Origin: Paenibacillus arenilitoris
GTDB taxonomy: Bacteria; Bacillota; Bacilli; Paenibacillales; Paenibacillaceae
Direction of reading: 5' to 3'
DNA length: 64,000 bases
Assembly: GCF_014705655.1 (NCBI RefSeq)
Contig: NZ_JACXIY010000009.1
Location: 1 to 64,000, forward strand
Below the pieces are notes generated by a model. It searched no databases, was not told the DNA's origin, and saw only the letters and a program-made list of their open reading frames with translations. Shown here in pieces: positions 37,662 to 49,053 of the stretch. Positions within the stretch are counted from its first letter, which is position 1, and every line of letters starts with the position of its first letter. A program made the translations under genes and the position numbers.

Positions 37662-37722
37662 TGTGAGGAAAATCGACCCAACGGCAACGGTCCGTATCAT
37701 ACCAAGTGACGGAGGCGATCGT

Positions 37723-38094
37723 GTGGAAAACTACGCCAGCAACTATGTCGTCGTGGCTATTTTTATCGCGCTGGGCATTCTGCTGCCGGTTGCGGCTTTG
37801 ACGGTTGGCCGGCTTCTCAGGCCGAGCAGGCCGACGGAGCCGAAGCAAACCACTTACGAAAGCGGCAATGAGCCGGTAGGCGAGGGACAGGTCCGTTTTA
37901 ACATCCGCTATTACTTATTTGCGCTAATGTTCGTCATCTTCGATGTAGAAACCGTTTTCCTATATCCGTGGGCCGTCGCATACAATAAGCTCGGCCTGTT
38001 TGTGCTCGTCGAAATGTTTATTTTTGCGGCGATGCTGCTTGTCGGTCTCCTATACGCCTGGAAGAAGAAGGTGCTCAAATGGAATTCAGTTTAG
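37723..38094 (+). CDS. nuoA: NADH-quinone oxidoreductase subunit A
   Basis: A 123-residue membrane subunit of complex I with three helices. The conserved loop [20 protein letters not shown] and the helix [19 protein letters not shown] are diagnostic. GTG at 37723 is the start by the GGAGG site at 37711-37715; the longer open frame from 37642 crosses the promoter. It overlaps nuoB by 16 bases. Confidence 0.95.
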   Translation: MENYASNYVVVAIFIALGILLPVAALTVGRLLRPSRPTEPKQTTYESGNEPVGEGQVRFNIRYYLFALMFVIFDVETVFLYPWAVAYNKLGLFVLVEMFIFAAMLLVGLLYAWKKKVLKWNSV

Positions 38095-38597
38095 AGTCGA
38101 TTTCGCTGGAAGAACGCAAAGAACTGGAACGCAACGTCTTCATGGGGACGCTTGAGCAATTGAAAGCCTGGGCAAGAAGCAATTCGCTGTGGCCGCTTAC
38201 GTTCGGCCTGGCGTGCTGCGCGATCGAAATGATGGGAACGGGCGCTTCGCACTATGACCTCGACCGCTTCGGCGTCATGTTCCGCACGTCGCCGCGCCAG
38301 TCCGACGTCATGATCGTGGCCGGCACCGTGACGAAGAAGATGGGGCCGCTTCTGCGCCGTCTGTACGACCAGATGCCGGAGCCGAAATGGGTGATCGCGA
38401 TGGGCTCCTGCGCCACGGCGGGCGGGCCTTACGTGAAGTCATACGCGGTGATCAAGGGCGTCGACCAGATCGTGCCGGTCGACGTGTACATTCCGGGCTG
38501 CCCGCCGAATCCCGCCGCGCTCATCTACGGCATCAACAAGCTGCAGGAGAAAATCCGCTACGAGGCGAAGACCGGAAAGCGGGTGACCGGGCGATGA
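38079..38597 (+). CDS. nuoB: NADH-quinone oxidoreductase subunit B
   Basis: The 172-residue subunit that carries iron-sulfur cluster N2, the last electron carrier before quinone. Its four ligands are visible as C46 and C47 ([10 protein letters not shown]), C111 (GSCATAGG) and C141 (IPGCPPNP). It overlaps nuoA and nuoC, so the three are tightly coupled. Confidence 0.96.
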   Translation: MEFSLESISLEERKELERNVFMGTLEQLKAWARSNSLWPLTFGLACCAIEMMGTGASHYDLDRFGVMFRTSPRQSDVMIVAGTVTKKMGPLLRRLYDQMPEPKWVIAMGSCATAGGPYVKSYAVIKGVDQIVPVDVYIPGCPPNPAALIYGINKLQEKIRYEAKTGKRVTGR

Positions 38598-39274
38598 GCG
38601 AGGAGAAGAAGGAAGAGGAGAAAGCGCTTCCGGATGGCGCGCGGGGAGCGGGGGAAGCGCAAACGCCGCCCGTTGACCCGGAGCGCGAAGCGAAGCTGAA
38701 GGCGGCGGCGGAGGCGAGGGCCGCCCGCGCGGCGGCGAAGGAGAAGGCCGACAAGGAAGCGGCGGAAGCCGCGCCGCCGGAGCCGAAGCCGCCGTCGCCG
38801 AAGCAGCCGGAGCTGGAGCGGATCGTCGAGCTGCTGAAGCGGGACGTATCGGAGGAAGCGGTCGAAGACGCTTACGTGAACGAGCTGAACGGCGACATGC
38901 CGACGGTGGTCGTGCGCAACGCGCATTGGCGGCCGGCGGCGGAGCTGCTGAAGCGGCATGAGGAGCTTTCGTTCCGTTATTTGCGCAACGTGTCCGGCGT
39001 CGATTACGAGACGCATATGGAAGTGGTCTATCATATGGTGTCGCTCGGCACGAAGCGGGAAGCCGCCATCAAGGTGAAGACGGAGCGGGAAGGCGCGTCC
39101 GTCTATTCCGCGACTCCGGTATGGGCGACCGCGGGCTGGAACGAGCGGGAGATCTTCGACCTGCTCGGCATCGACTTTCCCGGCCATCCCGACCTGCGCC
39201 GCATCATGATGCCCGACGACTGGGTCGGCCATCCGCTGCGCAAAGATTACGAACCGTTAGACTCGGAGGTGTAA
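38594..39274 (+). CDS. nuoC: NADH-quinone oxidoreductase subunit C with charged N-terminal extension
   Basis: A 226-residue complex I 30-kDa subunit. The family domain covers about residues 72-226 and contains the signature [20 protein letters not shown] and the end [16 protein letters not shown]. The first 70 residues are an Ala/Glu/Lys/Pro-rich, probably disordered extension ([20 protein letters not shown]) absent from compact NuoC proteins. Start ATG at 38594 overlaps the nuoB stop. Confidence 0.93.
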   Translation: MSEEKKEEEKALPDGARGAGEAQTPPVDPEREAKLKAAAEARAARAAAKEKADKEAAEAAPPEPKPPSPKQPELERIVELLKRDVSEEAVEDAYVNELNGDMPTVVVRNAHWRPAAELLKRHEELSFRYLRNVSGVDYETHMEVVYHMVSLGTKREAAIKVKTEREGASVYSATPVWATAGWNEREIFDLLGIDFPGHPDLRRIMMPDDWVGHPLRKDYEPLDSEV

Positions 39275-39281
39275 CAAGCCC

Positions 39282-40382
39282 TTGATCCGTACAGAAGAGC
39301 TGCTCTTAAACGTCGGTCCCCAGCATCCGAGCACGCACGGCGTATTCCGCATCGTCGTCAAGCTCGACGGCGAGGTGATTACCGAGGCGACGCCGGTCAT
39401 GGGTTACTTGCACCGGGGAACCGAGAAGATCGCGGAAAGCTTGAATTTTACGCAGATCATCCCATACACGGACCGCATGGACTACGTATCGGCGATGACG
39501 AACAATTACGTGCTCGTGCACGCGGTCGAAACGATGATGGGACTCGAGGTGCCGGAGAGGGCGGAATTTCTCCGCCTGATCGTGATGGAGCTGCAGCGCG
39601 TGGCCAGCCATCTCGTCTGGTGGGGCACGTACCTGCTCGATATCGGCGCGATGAGCCCGTTCCTGTACGCATTCCGCGACAGGGAGATCATCATCGATCT
39701 GTTCAACGAGCTGTGCGGCGCCCGGCTGACCTACAACTACATGCGCGTCGGCGGCGTCAAGTGGGACGCGCCGCCTGGCTGGATGGATAAGGTGCGCGAC
39801 TTTATTCCGTACATGGAGAATAAGCTGGAAGAGTACGACAAGCTCGTCAGCGGCAACGAGATTTTCCTTGCCCGCATCAAGGGCATCGGCAAGTACGACG
39901 CGGAAACGGCCATCGATTACGGCTTGTCGGGCGCGAACCTCCGCTGTACCGGCGTCGATTGGGATTTGCGCAAGGCGGAGCCTTACAGCCTGTACAGCCG
40001 CTTCGAATTCGACGTGCCGCTCGGGAAGAACGGCGACTGCTACGATAGGTACCGGATCCGGCTGGAGGAAATCCGCCAAAGCCTGCGCATCCTGAAGCAG
40101 GCGGTGCGGCAGTTTCCGGACGGAGGAGAGACGATGGGCAAGGTGCCGCGGGTCATCCGGCCGCCGGCCGGCGAGGTGTACGTGCGTATCGAATCGCCGC
40201 GCGGCGAGATCGGCTGCCATATCGTCTCCAAAGGGAAGGCGGAGCCGTACCGGTTGAAATTCCGCCGGCCCTCCTTCGTTAATCTGCAAATCCTGCCGAA
40301 GCTGCTGGTCGGCGAGACGATGACGAATCTCATTACGATACTGGGCGGCGTCGATATCGTCGTCGGGGAGGTCGATTGCTAA
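39282..40382 (+). CDS. nuoD: NADH-quinone oxidoreductase subunit D
   Basis: The 366-residue 49-kDa subunit lining the quinone-binding cavity. It begins LLLNVGPQHPSTHGVFRI, the family signature; the conserved His in this loop and MGYLHRGTEKIAES are present. TTG at 39282 is the start, with GGAGGTGTAAC upstream. It is NuoD alone, not the NuoCD fusion of enterobacteria. Confidence 0.95.
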   Translation: MIRTEELLLNVGPQHPSTHGVFRIVVKLDGEVITEATPVMGYLHRGTEKIAESLNFTQIIPYTDRMDYVSAMTNNYVLVHAVETMMGLEVPERAEFLRLIVMELQRVASHLVWWGTYLLDIGAMSPFLYAFRDREIIIDLFNELCGARLTYNYMRVGGVKWDAPPGWMDKVRDFIPYMENKLEEYDKLVSGNEIFLARIKGIGKYDAETAIDYGLSGANLRCTGVDWDLRKAEPYSLYSRFEFDVPLGKNGDCYDRYRIRLEEIRQSLRILKQAVRQFPDGGETMGKVPRVIRPPAGEVYVRIESPRGEIGCHIVSKGKAEPYRLKFRRPSFVNLQILPKLLVGETMTNLITILGGVDIVVGEVDC

Positions 40383-41395
40383 TGCCCCCTTGGCTGAATG
40401 AACCGATTACGTGGGGAAGCGCGCTCGTGCTGTTTCTTTGGGCGGTCGTTTTTCTGTTCATCGTGCTCGGCTTCGTCACGTACGCGATATATTTCGAACG
40501 GAAGGTGATCGGCTGGATGCAGCTGCGGGTCGGTCCGAACCGGGTCGGCCCGCTCGGGCTGTTCCAGACGGTCGCCGATATATTCAAGCTGCTGATCAAG
40601 GAGGACACGATTCCGCGCAAATCGGACCGGCTGCTGTTCGTGCTCGCGCCGGCGCTGGCATACATCCCGGCCTTCACGGTGCTCGCCGTCCTGCCGTATT
40701 CGCAAAATCTTTATTTTGCCGATTTGAACGTCGGCTTGCTCTATTACGTGGCGCTGTCGGGCATCTCGACGCTGGCGATCGTGCTCGGGGGCTGGGCGTC
40801 GAACAACAAGTACGCCCTGCTCGGCGGAATGCGCTCGGCCGCGCAGATGATCAGCTACGAGGTGCCGCTCGTCATTTCGGTCGTCGGCGTCATTCTGCTG
40901 AGCGGAAGCTTGAACCTGCGGGATATCGTGGCGGCGCAGGACGGGGGCTGGTTCTGGAACTGGAACTTCCTGCCGCAGATGATCGGCTTCGCCGTCTTCC
41001 TCATCGCGGCCGTGTCGGAGCTCAACCGGACGCCGTTCGACCTGCCGGAGGCGGAATCGGAGCTCGTCGCGGGCTATCACGTCGAGTACAGCGGCTTCCG
41101 CTTCGCCTTCTTCATGCTGTCGGAATACGTCTACGTCTACGCGATCGCCGCGCTGACGACCGTGCTGTTCCTTGGCGGCTGGCATGCGCCCGCGCCGTTC
41201 CTCGAATTCGTGCCGGGCATCGTCTGGTTTTTGCTGAAATTCGCGTTCATCGTGTTTTTCCTGTTCTGGATCCGGGCGACCTTCCCGCGCATTCGCGTGG
41301 ACCAGCTCATGGGGCTCGGCTGGAAGGTGCTGCTGCCGGTATCGCTGCTTAACGTGTTTCTGACCGCTGTCTATATGGAGCTGTTTATCAAATGA
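40382..41395 (+). CDS. nuoH: NADH-quinone oxidoreductase subunit H
   Basis: A 337-residue membrane subunit with about eight helices that joins the peripheral and membrane arms. Signatures are YFERKVIGWMQLRVGPNRVG and the quinone-loop block FDLPEAESELVAGYHVEYSG. Its ATG shares one base with the nuoD stop (TAATG). Confidence 0.95.
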   Translation: MPPWLNEPITWGSALVLFLWAVVFLFIVLGFVTYAIYFERKVIGWMQLRVGPNRVGPLGLFQTVADIFKLLIKEDTIPRKSDRLLFVLAPALAYIPAFTVLAVLPYSQNLYFADLNVGLLYYVALSGISTLAIVLGGWASNNKYALLGGMRSAAQMISYEVPLVISVVGVILLSGSLNLRDIVAAQDGGWFWNWNFLPQMIGFAVFLIAAVSELNRTPFDLPEAESELVAGYHVEYSGFRFAFFMLSEYVYVYAIAALTTVLFLGGWHAPAPFLEFVPGIVWFLLKFAFIVFFLFWIRATFPRIRVDQLMGLGWKVLLPVSLLNVFLTAVYMELFIK

Positions 41396-41414
41396 TCGCA
41401 AGGGGGCCAGCAGT

Positions 41415-41864
41415 ATGAACGGATTAATGAAAGGGCTGGGCGTTACGCTGAAGTCGCTCGCGGCTCCGAAGGTGACGACCTCGTATCCCGACGTGCCGAT
41501 CGAGATGCCCGACAGATTCCGCGGCATCCAGCACTTCATCCCGGAATTGTGCATCGTCTGCAACCAATGCGCGCGTATCTGTCCAACCGATTGCATCACG
41601 CTGACCGGCAAGCCGAACCCCGATCCGGACAAAAAAGGGAAGGTCATCGACACGTTCGACATCAATTTTGAAATTTGCATCTTGTGCGACCTGTGCACCG
41701 AGGTATGTCCGACCGAGGCGATCGTCATGACGAATCATTTCGAGCTGTCCGCCTACAGCCGCGACGACCTGTTCAAGGACGCGAAGTGGCTGACGGACAA
41801 CGACACGCTCGTCCGCCAGGACAACAACAACATCGGAGCGCCGGCCAAAGGGGGCGGCAAATAG
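41415..41864 (+). CDS. nuoI: NADH-quinone oxidoreductase subunit I
   Basis: A 149-residue ferredoxin-like subunit with two 4Fe-4S motifs: C46-C49-C52-C56 (CIVCNQCARICP) and C88-C91-C94-C98 (CILCDLCTEVCP), carrying clusters N6a and N6b. It normally receives electrons from the NADH module; here its partner is unknown because that module is not encoded nearby. Confidence 0.96.
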   Translation: MNGLMKGLGVTLKSLAAPKVTTSYPDVPIEMPDRFRGIQHFIPELCIVCNQCARICPTDCITLTGKPNPDPDKKGKVIDTFDINFEICILCDLCTEVCPTEAIVMTNHFELSAYSRDDLFKDAKWLTDNDTLVRQDNNNIGAPAKGGGK

Positions 41865-42380
41865 TTGTTCAACATCGATTTTACGGGTGAATTCGCCGCG
41901 TTCTTCGTGTTCTCCGCGATCATGATCTGCGGCGCCGTGCTCATGATCAGCCTGGAGAAGGTCGTGCACATGGTCGTCTCCATGGCCGCCGTGTTCCTCG
42001 GCCTCGCCGGTATGTTCGTGCTGCTGGAGGCGGAGTTCGTCGCTTTCGTGCAGGTGCTGATCTACGCCGGGGCCGTTTCGATTCTGATGATCTTCGGCAT
42101 CATGATGACGAAGCATCAGGGGGCGGAGCGGGAGAAGGCGAAGCCGCTGCATGAGGCGCTTGCGGCCATCGGGGCGCTGTGTCTGTTCGGCGTTCTGTTC
42201 TATGCGATTCGTTCGACGACGTTCCCGGAGCCGGCGCCCTTCCAGGCGGGCGAGGATAATACGATGGCGATCGGCGAGCTGCTGTATACGGGATACGTCG
42301 TGCCGTTCGAGCTGCTGTCCGTCCTGCTCACGGTGGCGTTCATCGGGGCGATCGTGCTGGCGAAGAAGGAGGCGGATTAG
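41865..42380 (+). CDS. nuoJ: NADH-quinone oxidoreductase subunit J
   Basis: A 171-residue membrane subunit with five helices; helix 3 has the family pattern [24 protein letters not shown] split around the conserved acidic residues. The TTG start lies directly after the nuoI stop, with GGGGGCGG as ribosome site. Confidence 0.93.
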   Translation: MFNIDFTGEFAAFFVFSAIMICGAVLMISLEKVVHMVVSMAAVFLGLAGMFVLLEAEFVAFVQVLIYAGAVSILMIFGIMMTKHQGAEREKAKPLHEALAAIGALCLFGVLFYAIRSTTFPEPAPFQAGEDNTMAIGELLYTGYVVPFELLSVLLTVAFIGAIVLAKKEAD

Positions 42381-42385
42381 AGGGC

Positions 42386-42688
42386 ATGCTTCCATCCTAT
42401 TTGACCATGGCGGCGATCCTGTTCTGCATCGGGCTTTACGGGGCGCTCGCGAAGCGGAACGCGGTCATCGTGCTGCTGTCGCTGGAGCTCATGCTGAACG
42501 CGGTCAACCTGAACCTGATCGCTTTCTCGAAGTACGGCGTCGTGCCGTCGCTCACCGGACAAATTTTCTCGCTGTTCACCATTACGGTCGCCGCCGCCGA
42601 AGCCGCGATCGGGGTCGCGATATTGATCGCGCTCTTCCGCATGCGCGGCACCGTGAACGTGGACGAATTCGACAAAATGAGGAGGTAG
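42386..42688 (+). CDS. nuoK: NADH-quinone oxidoreductase subunit K
   Basis: A 100-residue, three-helix membrane subunit. The conserved glutamates of the proton path are visible in [17 protein letters not shown] and in [12 protein letters not shown]. Tightly packed between nuoJ and nuoL. Confidence 0.95.
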   Translation: MLPSYLTMAAILFCIGLYGALAKRNAVIVLLSLELMLNAVNLNLIAFSKYGVVPSLTGQIFSLFTITVAAAEAAIGVAILIALFRMRGTVNVDEFDKMRR

Positions 42689-42695
42689 CGCGCCT

Positions 42696-44563
<1,868 letters not shown>

Positions 44564-44567
<4 letters not shown>

Positions 44568-46195
44568 GCATCCTGCAGGACATTCCGATTCTGTCTCTCA
44601 TTCTGCTGGCACCGCTTGCCGGGCTTCTCGTCGTGCTGCTGCTTCCGAAGCAGCGGAGCGGCTGGATGAAGACGGCCGCCATCGTCGCGACGATCGTCCC
44701 GTTCCTTCTGTCGCTATGGTTGTATGCGGACTTCGACAAGCAGCAGGGCGGGGCGGCGTATGACGAGCAGCTAAGCTGGGCGGAAATTCCGCTGAACAAG
44801 GAGCTGCAGAACGGCGTATCCGAATTCGTGTTCAAATTCCAATACGCGCTTGGCGTGGACGGCCTCTCGATGCCGCTCGTGCTGCTGACGGCGCTGGTGA
44901 CGGCGATGGCGGCGCTGGCCGCCGTCCACGTGAAGAAGCGCTGGAAATCGTTTTTTGTCTGGTTCCTGCTGCTGGAGACGGGCATGCTCGGCGTGTTTTT
45001 GGCGCGGGACGTGTTTCTGTTTTTCGTCTTTTTCGAAATCACGCTTGTCGCGATGTATTTCCTGATCGGCATTTGGGGGTATTTCCACCGCGAGCGGGCG
45101 GCGAACCAATTTCTGCTCTATAACGGAATCGGCTCGGCGATCATGCTGCTGGCGTTCGTGCTGCTCGTCAATACCGCGGGCTTCCGCATCGACCAGGCAG
45201 GCGAGCAGGCGAGCTTCGTCTACAGCGGAAGCTATGCGGATATTCTTCGCAACCTGGCGGATCCGAACGCTTGGGTGAACCTGTCGCCGGATCAGCTCGG
45301 CGGGGTCAACCCGTTCCAAATGACGGACGCGATGCAGTGGACGCTGTTCATCATGCTGCTGGTCGCGTTCGGCATCAAGCTTCCGGTCTTTCCGTTCCAT
45401 ACGTGGATGCTGAAGGTGCACACGGAAGCGCCCCCTTCGGTCGTCATGATCCACTCGGGCGTGCTGCTGAAGATGGGCGCGTACGGCCTGCTCCGGTTCG
45501 GCGTGCTGCTCTTCCCGGAGCAGGTGCGGGAATGGGCCGCCGTGCTGGCGGCGCTGGGCGTCGTCAATATTTTGTACGGGGCGCTGCTGGCGTTCAGGCA
45601 GCAGGAGTTCAAGCTCGTCCTGGCCTATTCGTCGATCAGCCATATGGGCATCGTGCTGCTCGGGCTGGCCGCCTTTAACGAAATCGGCCTGCAGGGCGCG
45701 CTGTTCCAGCTCGTCTCGCACGGCCTCATCTCCGCGCTGCTGTTCCTAATCGTCGGCAGCCTGTTCGAGCGAACCGGAACGACGGAGCTGGCGAAGCTCG
45801 GAGGGCTGGCGCGATCGATGCCGTTCATGAGCGGGGTGCTGCTGACGGCGGGGCTGGCGTCGCTCGGATTGCCGGGACTGTCCGGCTTCGTCGCCGAATT
45901 TCTGGCGTTCCTCGGCCTGTTCGAATCGATGCGCTGGCTGACGGCGCTCGGGGTGGTCGGCATCGTCCTGACGGCGGCATACGTCCTGCGCGCGGTGCTC
46001 AAGATCACGTTCGGCGCGCAGCGGGAGAAGTACGGCGCGCTGAGGGACGCACGGCTCGTCGAAGCGGTTCCGATGATCGTTCTGCTGGCGTTCATCCTGC
46101 TGCTGGGCTGTTACCCGTCCGTGCTGACGGATACGATGCAAACCAGCATCGGCGGCCTGTTCGAACAATTACTTGCGACAAGGGCGGGGGGTTAG
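44564..46195 (+). CDS. nuoM: NADH-quinone oxidoreductase subunit M
   Basis: The 543-residue second antiporter-like subunit with about 14 helices. Blocks include LVAMYFLIGIWGY, KLPVFPFHTWMLKVHTEAP and SVVMIHSGVLLKMGAYGLLR. Its ATG overlaps the nuoL stop. The loop at about residues 205-245 (NLADPNAWVNLSPDQLGG) is longer than in compact homologues. Confidence 0.95.
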
Positions 46196-46198
46196 ACC

Positions 46199-47758
46199 AT
46201 GTTCGAAGGCGCTTCTTTCACACCGCTTACATGGACCGATATGCTCTATCTCGCCCCGGAGCTGGCGCTTGCCGCCGTATTTCTGCTGTTGGTCGCGATT
46301 GATTTGCTCCTGCCGAACAAGTTCGGCAGAACGTCGATCGGCTGGCTGACGCTTGCGGGCCTGCTGGCCTCGCTCGGGCTCGTGCTATGGCGGATGCTGG
46401 ATATGAACCAAGGGGGAGCCGAAGCGGAGACGATTCAGCTGCTGGCGAACAGCTACCGGATCGACGATTTCGCGAGCCTGCTCAAAATCGTCTTTCTGGC
46501 CGGCGCTTCGCTGATCGTGCTGCTGGCGCTGGGCACCGTCCGGGATGACGGGGAGATTACGGACAAAGGAGAGTTTTTCTATCTGCTGCTGCCGGCCGCG
46601 ATCGGCGCCATGACGATGGCCTCCTCCGGCAATTTGGTGACGCTGTACATCGGGCTCGAGCTGCTCAGCCTGACCAGCTACGTGCTCGTCGGCATGAAAC
46701 GCCGCTCGGCCTTGTCGCCCGAGGCGGCATTCAAATATTTGGTGCTCGGCGGCATTTCCTCCGCCTTCGTCCTGTTCGGCATGTCGTATATATACGGCGT
46801 GACCGGCTCGGTCGATCTTGCCGTCATCTATCAGGCGCTGCCGGCCGCGTTGGCGGATTACAAGGCGCTCGTGTACGTCGGCTTCCTCTTCATGGTCGCG
46901 GGCTTCGGCATCAAGATCGCCGCGGCGCCGTTCCACGCCTGGGCGCCCGACGTGTATCAGGGCGCTCCGACGCCGGTTGCGGCCTTTCTCGCGGTCGTCG
47001 CCAAGGGCGCGGCGATGGCTGCCTTATTCCGGATCATGTTCGGCGCCGTCTATTTTGCGAGAACCGGAGAGGACGCCGACGTAGCGGGCGATATTTTTCT
47101 GACGCTGCTCGTCATGGCGGCCGCGGCGATGCTGGCCGGGACGACGGCCGCGCTCAGGCAGAAGAACGTGAAGCGGCTGCTCGCCTTGTCGGGCGTCGCG
47201 AACGCCGGCTACCTGCTCGTGCCGATCGGCGTGTCGATTACGATCGTGCACAGCAGCAGCTTCTCGGAATTCGTCTATTATCTCGTCGCCTACTTCTTCA
47301 TGACGATCGGCGCTTTCGCGGTGTTTGCCGTCGTCAGCCGGGCGGCGGGCCACGAGGAGCTGAAGGGCTTCGCCGGCATGTACTACCGGTCGCCCTGGAC
47401 GGCCGCGGCGATGGTCGTGTTCGTCCTGTCGCTGGCGGGCTTGCCCGTATCCGGCGGCTTCTTCGGGAAGCTGTTCATCCTGTTCGGGGCGGCGAACGCG
47501 AAGGCGTATTGGCTCGTCGGCATTATCGTCGTCAGCAGCGTTATCTCCTACTATTTCTACTTCGGCCTCGTTCGCCAAATGTTCATGCGCAGCGGAGCCG
47601 CGGATCAGCCGATCCCGGTGCCGGTCACGGCGGGCATCGTCATCTGGCTATGCGCCGTCGCCACGCTGGCGCTCGGGGCGTTCCCCGGCCCGCTCATGGG
47701 CTGGATCGATTCCGTGTTCTCGATCGGGCGCGACCTGCTGTTCGTTCCATTCAGCTAA
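46199..47758 (+). CDS. nuoN: NADH-quinone oxidoreductase subunit N
   Basis: The 519-residue third antiporter-like subunit. GIKIAAAPFHAWAPDVYQGAP and PTPVAAFLAVVAKGAAMAAL are diagnostic. It is the last gene of the 11-gene operon and is followed by an intrinsic terminator 32 bp downstream. Confidence 0.95.
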   Translation: MFEGASFTPLTWTDMLYLAPELALAAVFLLLVAIDLLLPNKFGRTSIGWLTLAGLLASLGLVLWRMLDMNQGGAEAETIQLLANSYRIDDFASLLKIVFLAGASLIVLLALGTVRDDGEITDKGEFFYLLLPAAIGAMTMASSGNLVTLYIGLELLSLTSYVLVGMKRRSALSPEAAFKYLVLGGISSAFVLFGMSYIYGVTGSVDLAVIYQALPAALADYKALVYVGFLFMVAGFGIKIAAAPFHAWAPDVYQGAPTPVAAFLAVVAKGAAMAALFRIMFGAVYFARTGEDADVAGDIFLTLLVMAAAAMLAGTTAALRQKNVKRLLALSGVANAGYLLVPIGVSITIVHSSSFSEFVYYLVAYFFMTIGAFAVFAVVSRAAGHEELKGFAGMYYRSPWTAAAMVVFVLSLAGLPVSGGFFGKLFILFGAANAKAYWLVGIIVVSSVISYYFYFGLVRQMFMRSGAADQPIPVPVTAGIVIWLCAVATLALGAFPGPLMGWIDSVFSIGRDLLFVPFS

Positions 47759-47789
47759 CGTTCGCCGTCGCGGCCGACTGCGCTGCGGG

Positions 47790-47830
47790 AAAGCTCCTAT
47801 CTTGGATTGTTCCAGGATAGGAGCTTTTTA
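47790..47830 (+). terminator. Intrinsic terminator of the nuo operon
   Basis: AAAGCTCCTATC and TTGGA pair with TCCAGGATAGGAGCTTT with a 4-base loop, followed by a T run. Confidence 0.88.
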
Positions 47831-47873
47831 TATTCCTCTCTTCGACTCGGGCACTCTTCCGCTTTACCATTCT

Positions 47874-48054
47874 TCTGCTCTACCATTCTTCAAACACTCG
47901 CATATCTCTTCATTCTTCACAGACTCGTGGTTCTCTCCATTCTTCCCAGACTCGCCGTTCTCGCCATTCTTCCCACACTCGTGGTTCTCCCCATACTCCG
48001 CATTCTCCTTTTTCTCCCCAAACTTGGCGTTCTCTTCGTTCTCCGCATTCTCCT
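47874..48054. repeat. 27-bp minisatellite adjoining a transposase remnant
   Basis: Units of 27 bp start at 47874, 47901, 47928, 47955, 47982 and 48009, with a partial unit at 48036. Clean examples are 47928 (TGGTTCTCTCCATTCTTCCC...) and 47955 (CCGTTCTCGCCATTCTTCCC...). As 27 is a multiple of three, the minus strand translates into nine-residue repeats of the type KNGENxExx fused in frame to the transposase fragment. Strong pyrimidine/purine strand bias. Confidence 0.88.
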
Positions 48055-48055
48055 T

Positions 48056-48556
48056 AATTCGATCAGGGTAAACGCAATCCGGATCACCGACGATTACACT
48101 GGTATGCATCTTTACGCCTCGCAGGCGGGGGCAATGGTTAGCCCAAGCTGCACGGGAGCGTGGAAGGATGATGTCTGTGCCGTCCACGATCCGAAGTTTA
48201 CCAAATGGCTCGTTTATCTTGTTGGTCGATTGTTGAAGAGCGTGAAGTTTGGCGGCAAGTCCTGTAAACAAACCTTGTAACGCATGCGTACACAATTGGT
48301 TCGTTTTACGAGAAAGAGCGGACGAACTAATGCTCGCGAGCCCCGTCATGGATTGAAGCTGTTTGCTTGCTCGTAGTCGTTCGGTGATGGCGTCATAGGA
48401 TTCCAATTTCAGCGACTGGGTGACGACATGCTGTTGGATACAATTCCCGGTTGTTAGTTTGCGCGCACGGTGGTCATCAAAGATCGAACGGTATTCATCG
48501 AACTCCAGCAAATTTAGGCATTGACGAATGGTGGTCAAATGCGGTACTTTATCCAT
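48056..48556 (-). pseudogene. Truncated IS4-type transposase, N-terminal fragment
   Basis: From ATG 48556 (site AAGGAG upstream) 167 residues read as an IS4/DUF4372-like transposase: an N-terminal helical part (MDKVPHLTTIRQ...) and the start of the DDE domain with the first catalytic aspartate in LRIVDGTDIILP. Similarity stops at VYPDRI, at about 48056; the rest of the DDE domain is missing. The frame runs on to 47864 as low-complexity repeat translation. It is therefore a dead remnant. No matching right end of an insertion sequence was found. Confidence 0.78.
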
Positions 48557-48569
48557 GGTTGGTTCTCCT

Positions 48570-48607
48570 TTGTGAGAGATTATGGATAAGTGCCATACTC
48601 TCACAAT
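48570..48607. other. Inverted repeat upstream of the transposase remnant
   Basis: TTGTGAGAG and CTCTCACAA face each other across about 20 bp just before the transposase start. It may be part of an insertion-sequence end or leader hairpin. Identity is uncertain. Confidence 0.4.
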
Positions 48608-48673
48608 AGGGAACTTTTTTGTTTTGAAAAAGAAAAACATTCCGATCATGTTAGGTTTGTCGCATCGCTAGTG

Positions 48674-48860
48674 CAAAAATTGAAACTAGATTCGGCTATG
48701 ACGGATTATGCAACCGATTAGTTTCAATATTTGAAACTACATCGTATGGTTAGTGTTCCATCCCCCTCACTTCAGCGATTTAGGCTCAAAAAATGAAATT
48801 AGCTCGGAATACAGGTTGAGATCTAATTGTTTAGTTTCAATGTTTGAAATGAAGAGAGCG
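48674..48860. repeat. Diverged 113-bp tandem duplication with TTTCAA/TTGAAA dyads
   Basis: CAAAAATTGAAACTA at 48674 is echoed by CAAAAAATGAAATTA at 48787, and TAGTTTCAATATTTGAAA at 48719 by TAGTTTCAATGTTTGAAA at 48832; both pairs are exactly 113 bp apart. Each unit can form ATTGAAACTA...TAGTTTCAAT stems. The rest of the 48608-49053 gap shows no gene. Confidence 0.75.
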
Positions 48861-49053
48861 TCGAATGCGTTCAGCTCTGCCCTAGGAGGACGCGTTTGTT
48901 CGGTTCCTATTTATTCGGGCTGATTTGATCAAAAGATAGGACTTTCGTCCCTTTATGTACCGATCACAAGGGAATCGCCAACCGATAATCGAACTGATAG
49001 AGTGGGAAAAACAAAGGGCGCAATACCCAATACGATAAATAAAGGCAGACGAT

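Noticed and set aside
47802..48280. Plus-strand frames over the minisatellite as a gene
   Set aside because: Product is a Phe/Ser/Pro-rich translation of the 27-bp repeat antisense to a transposase remnant; no ribosome site.
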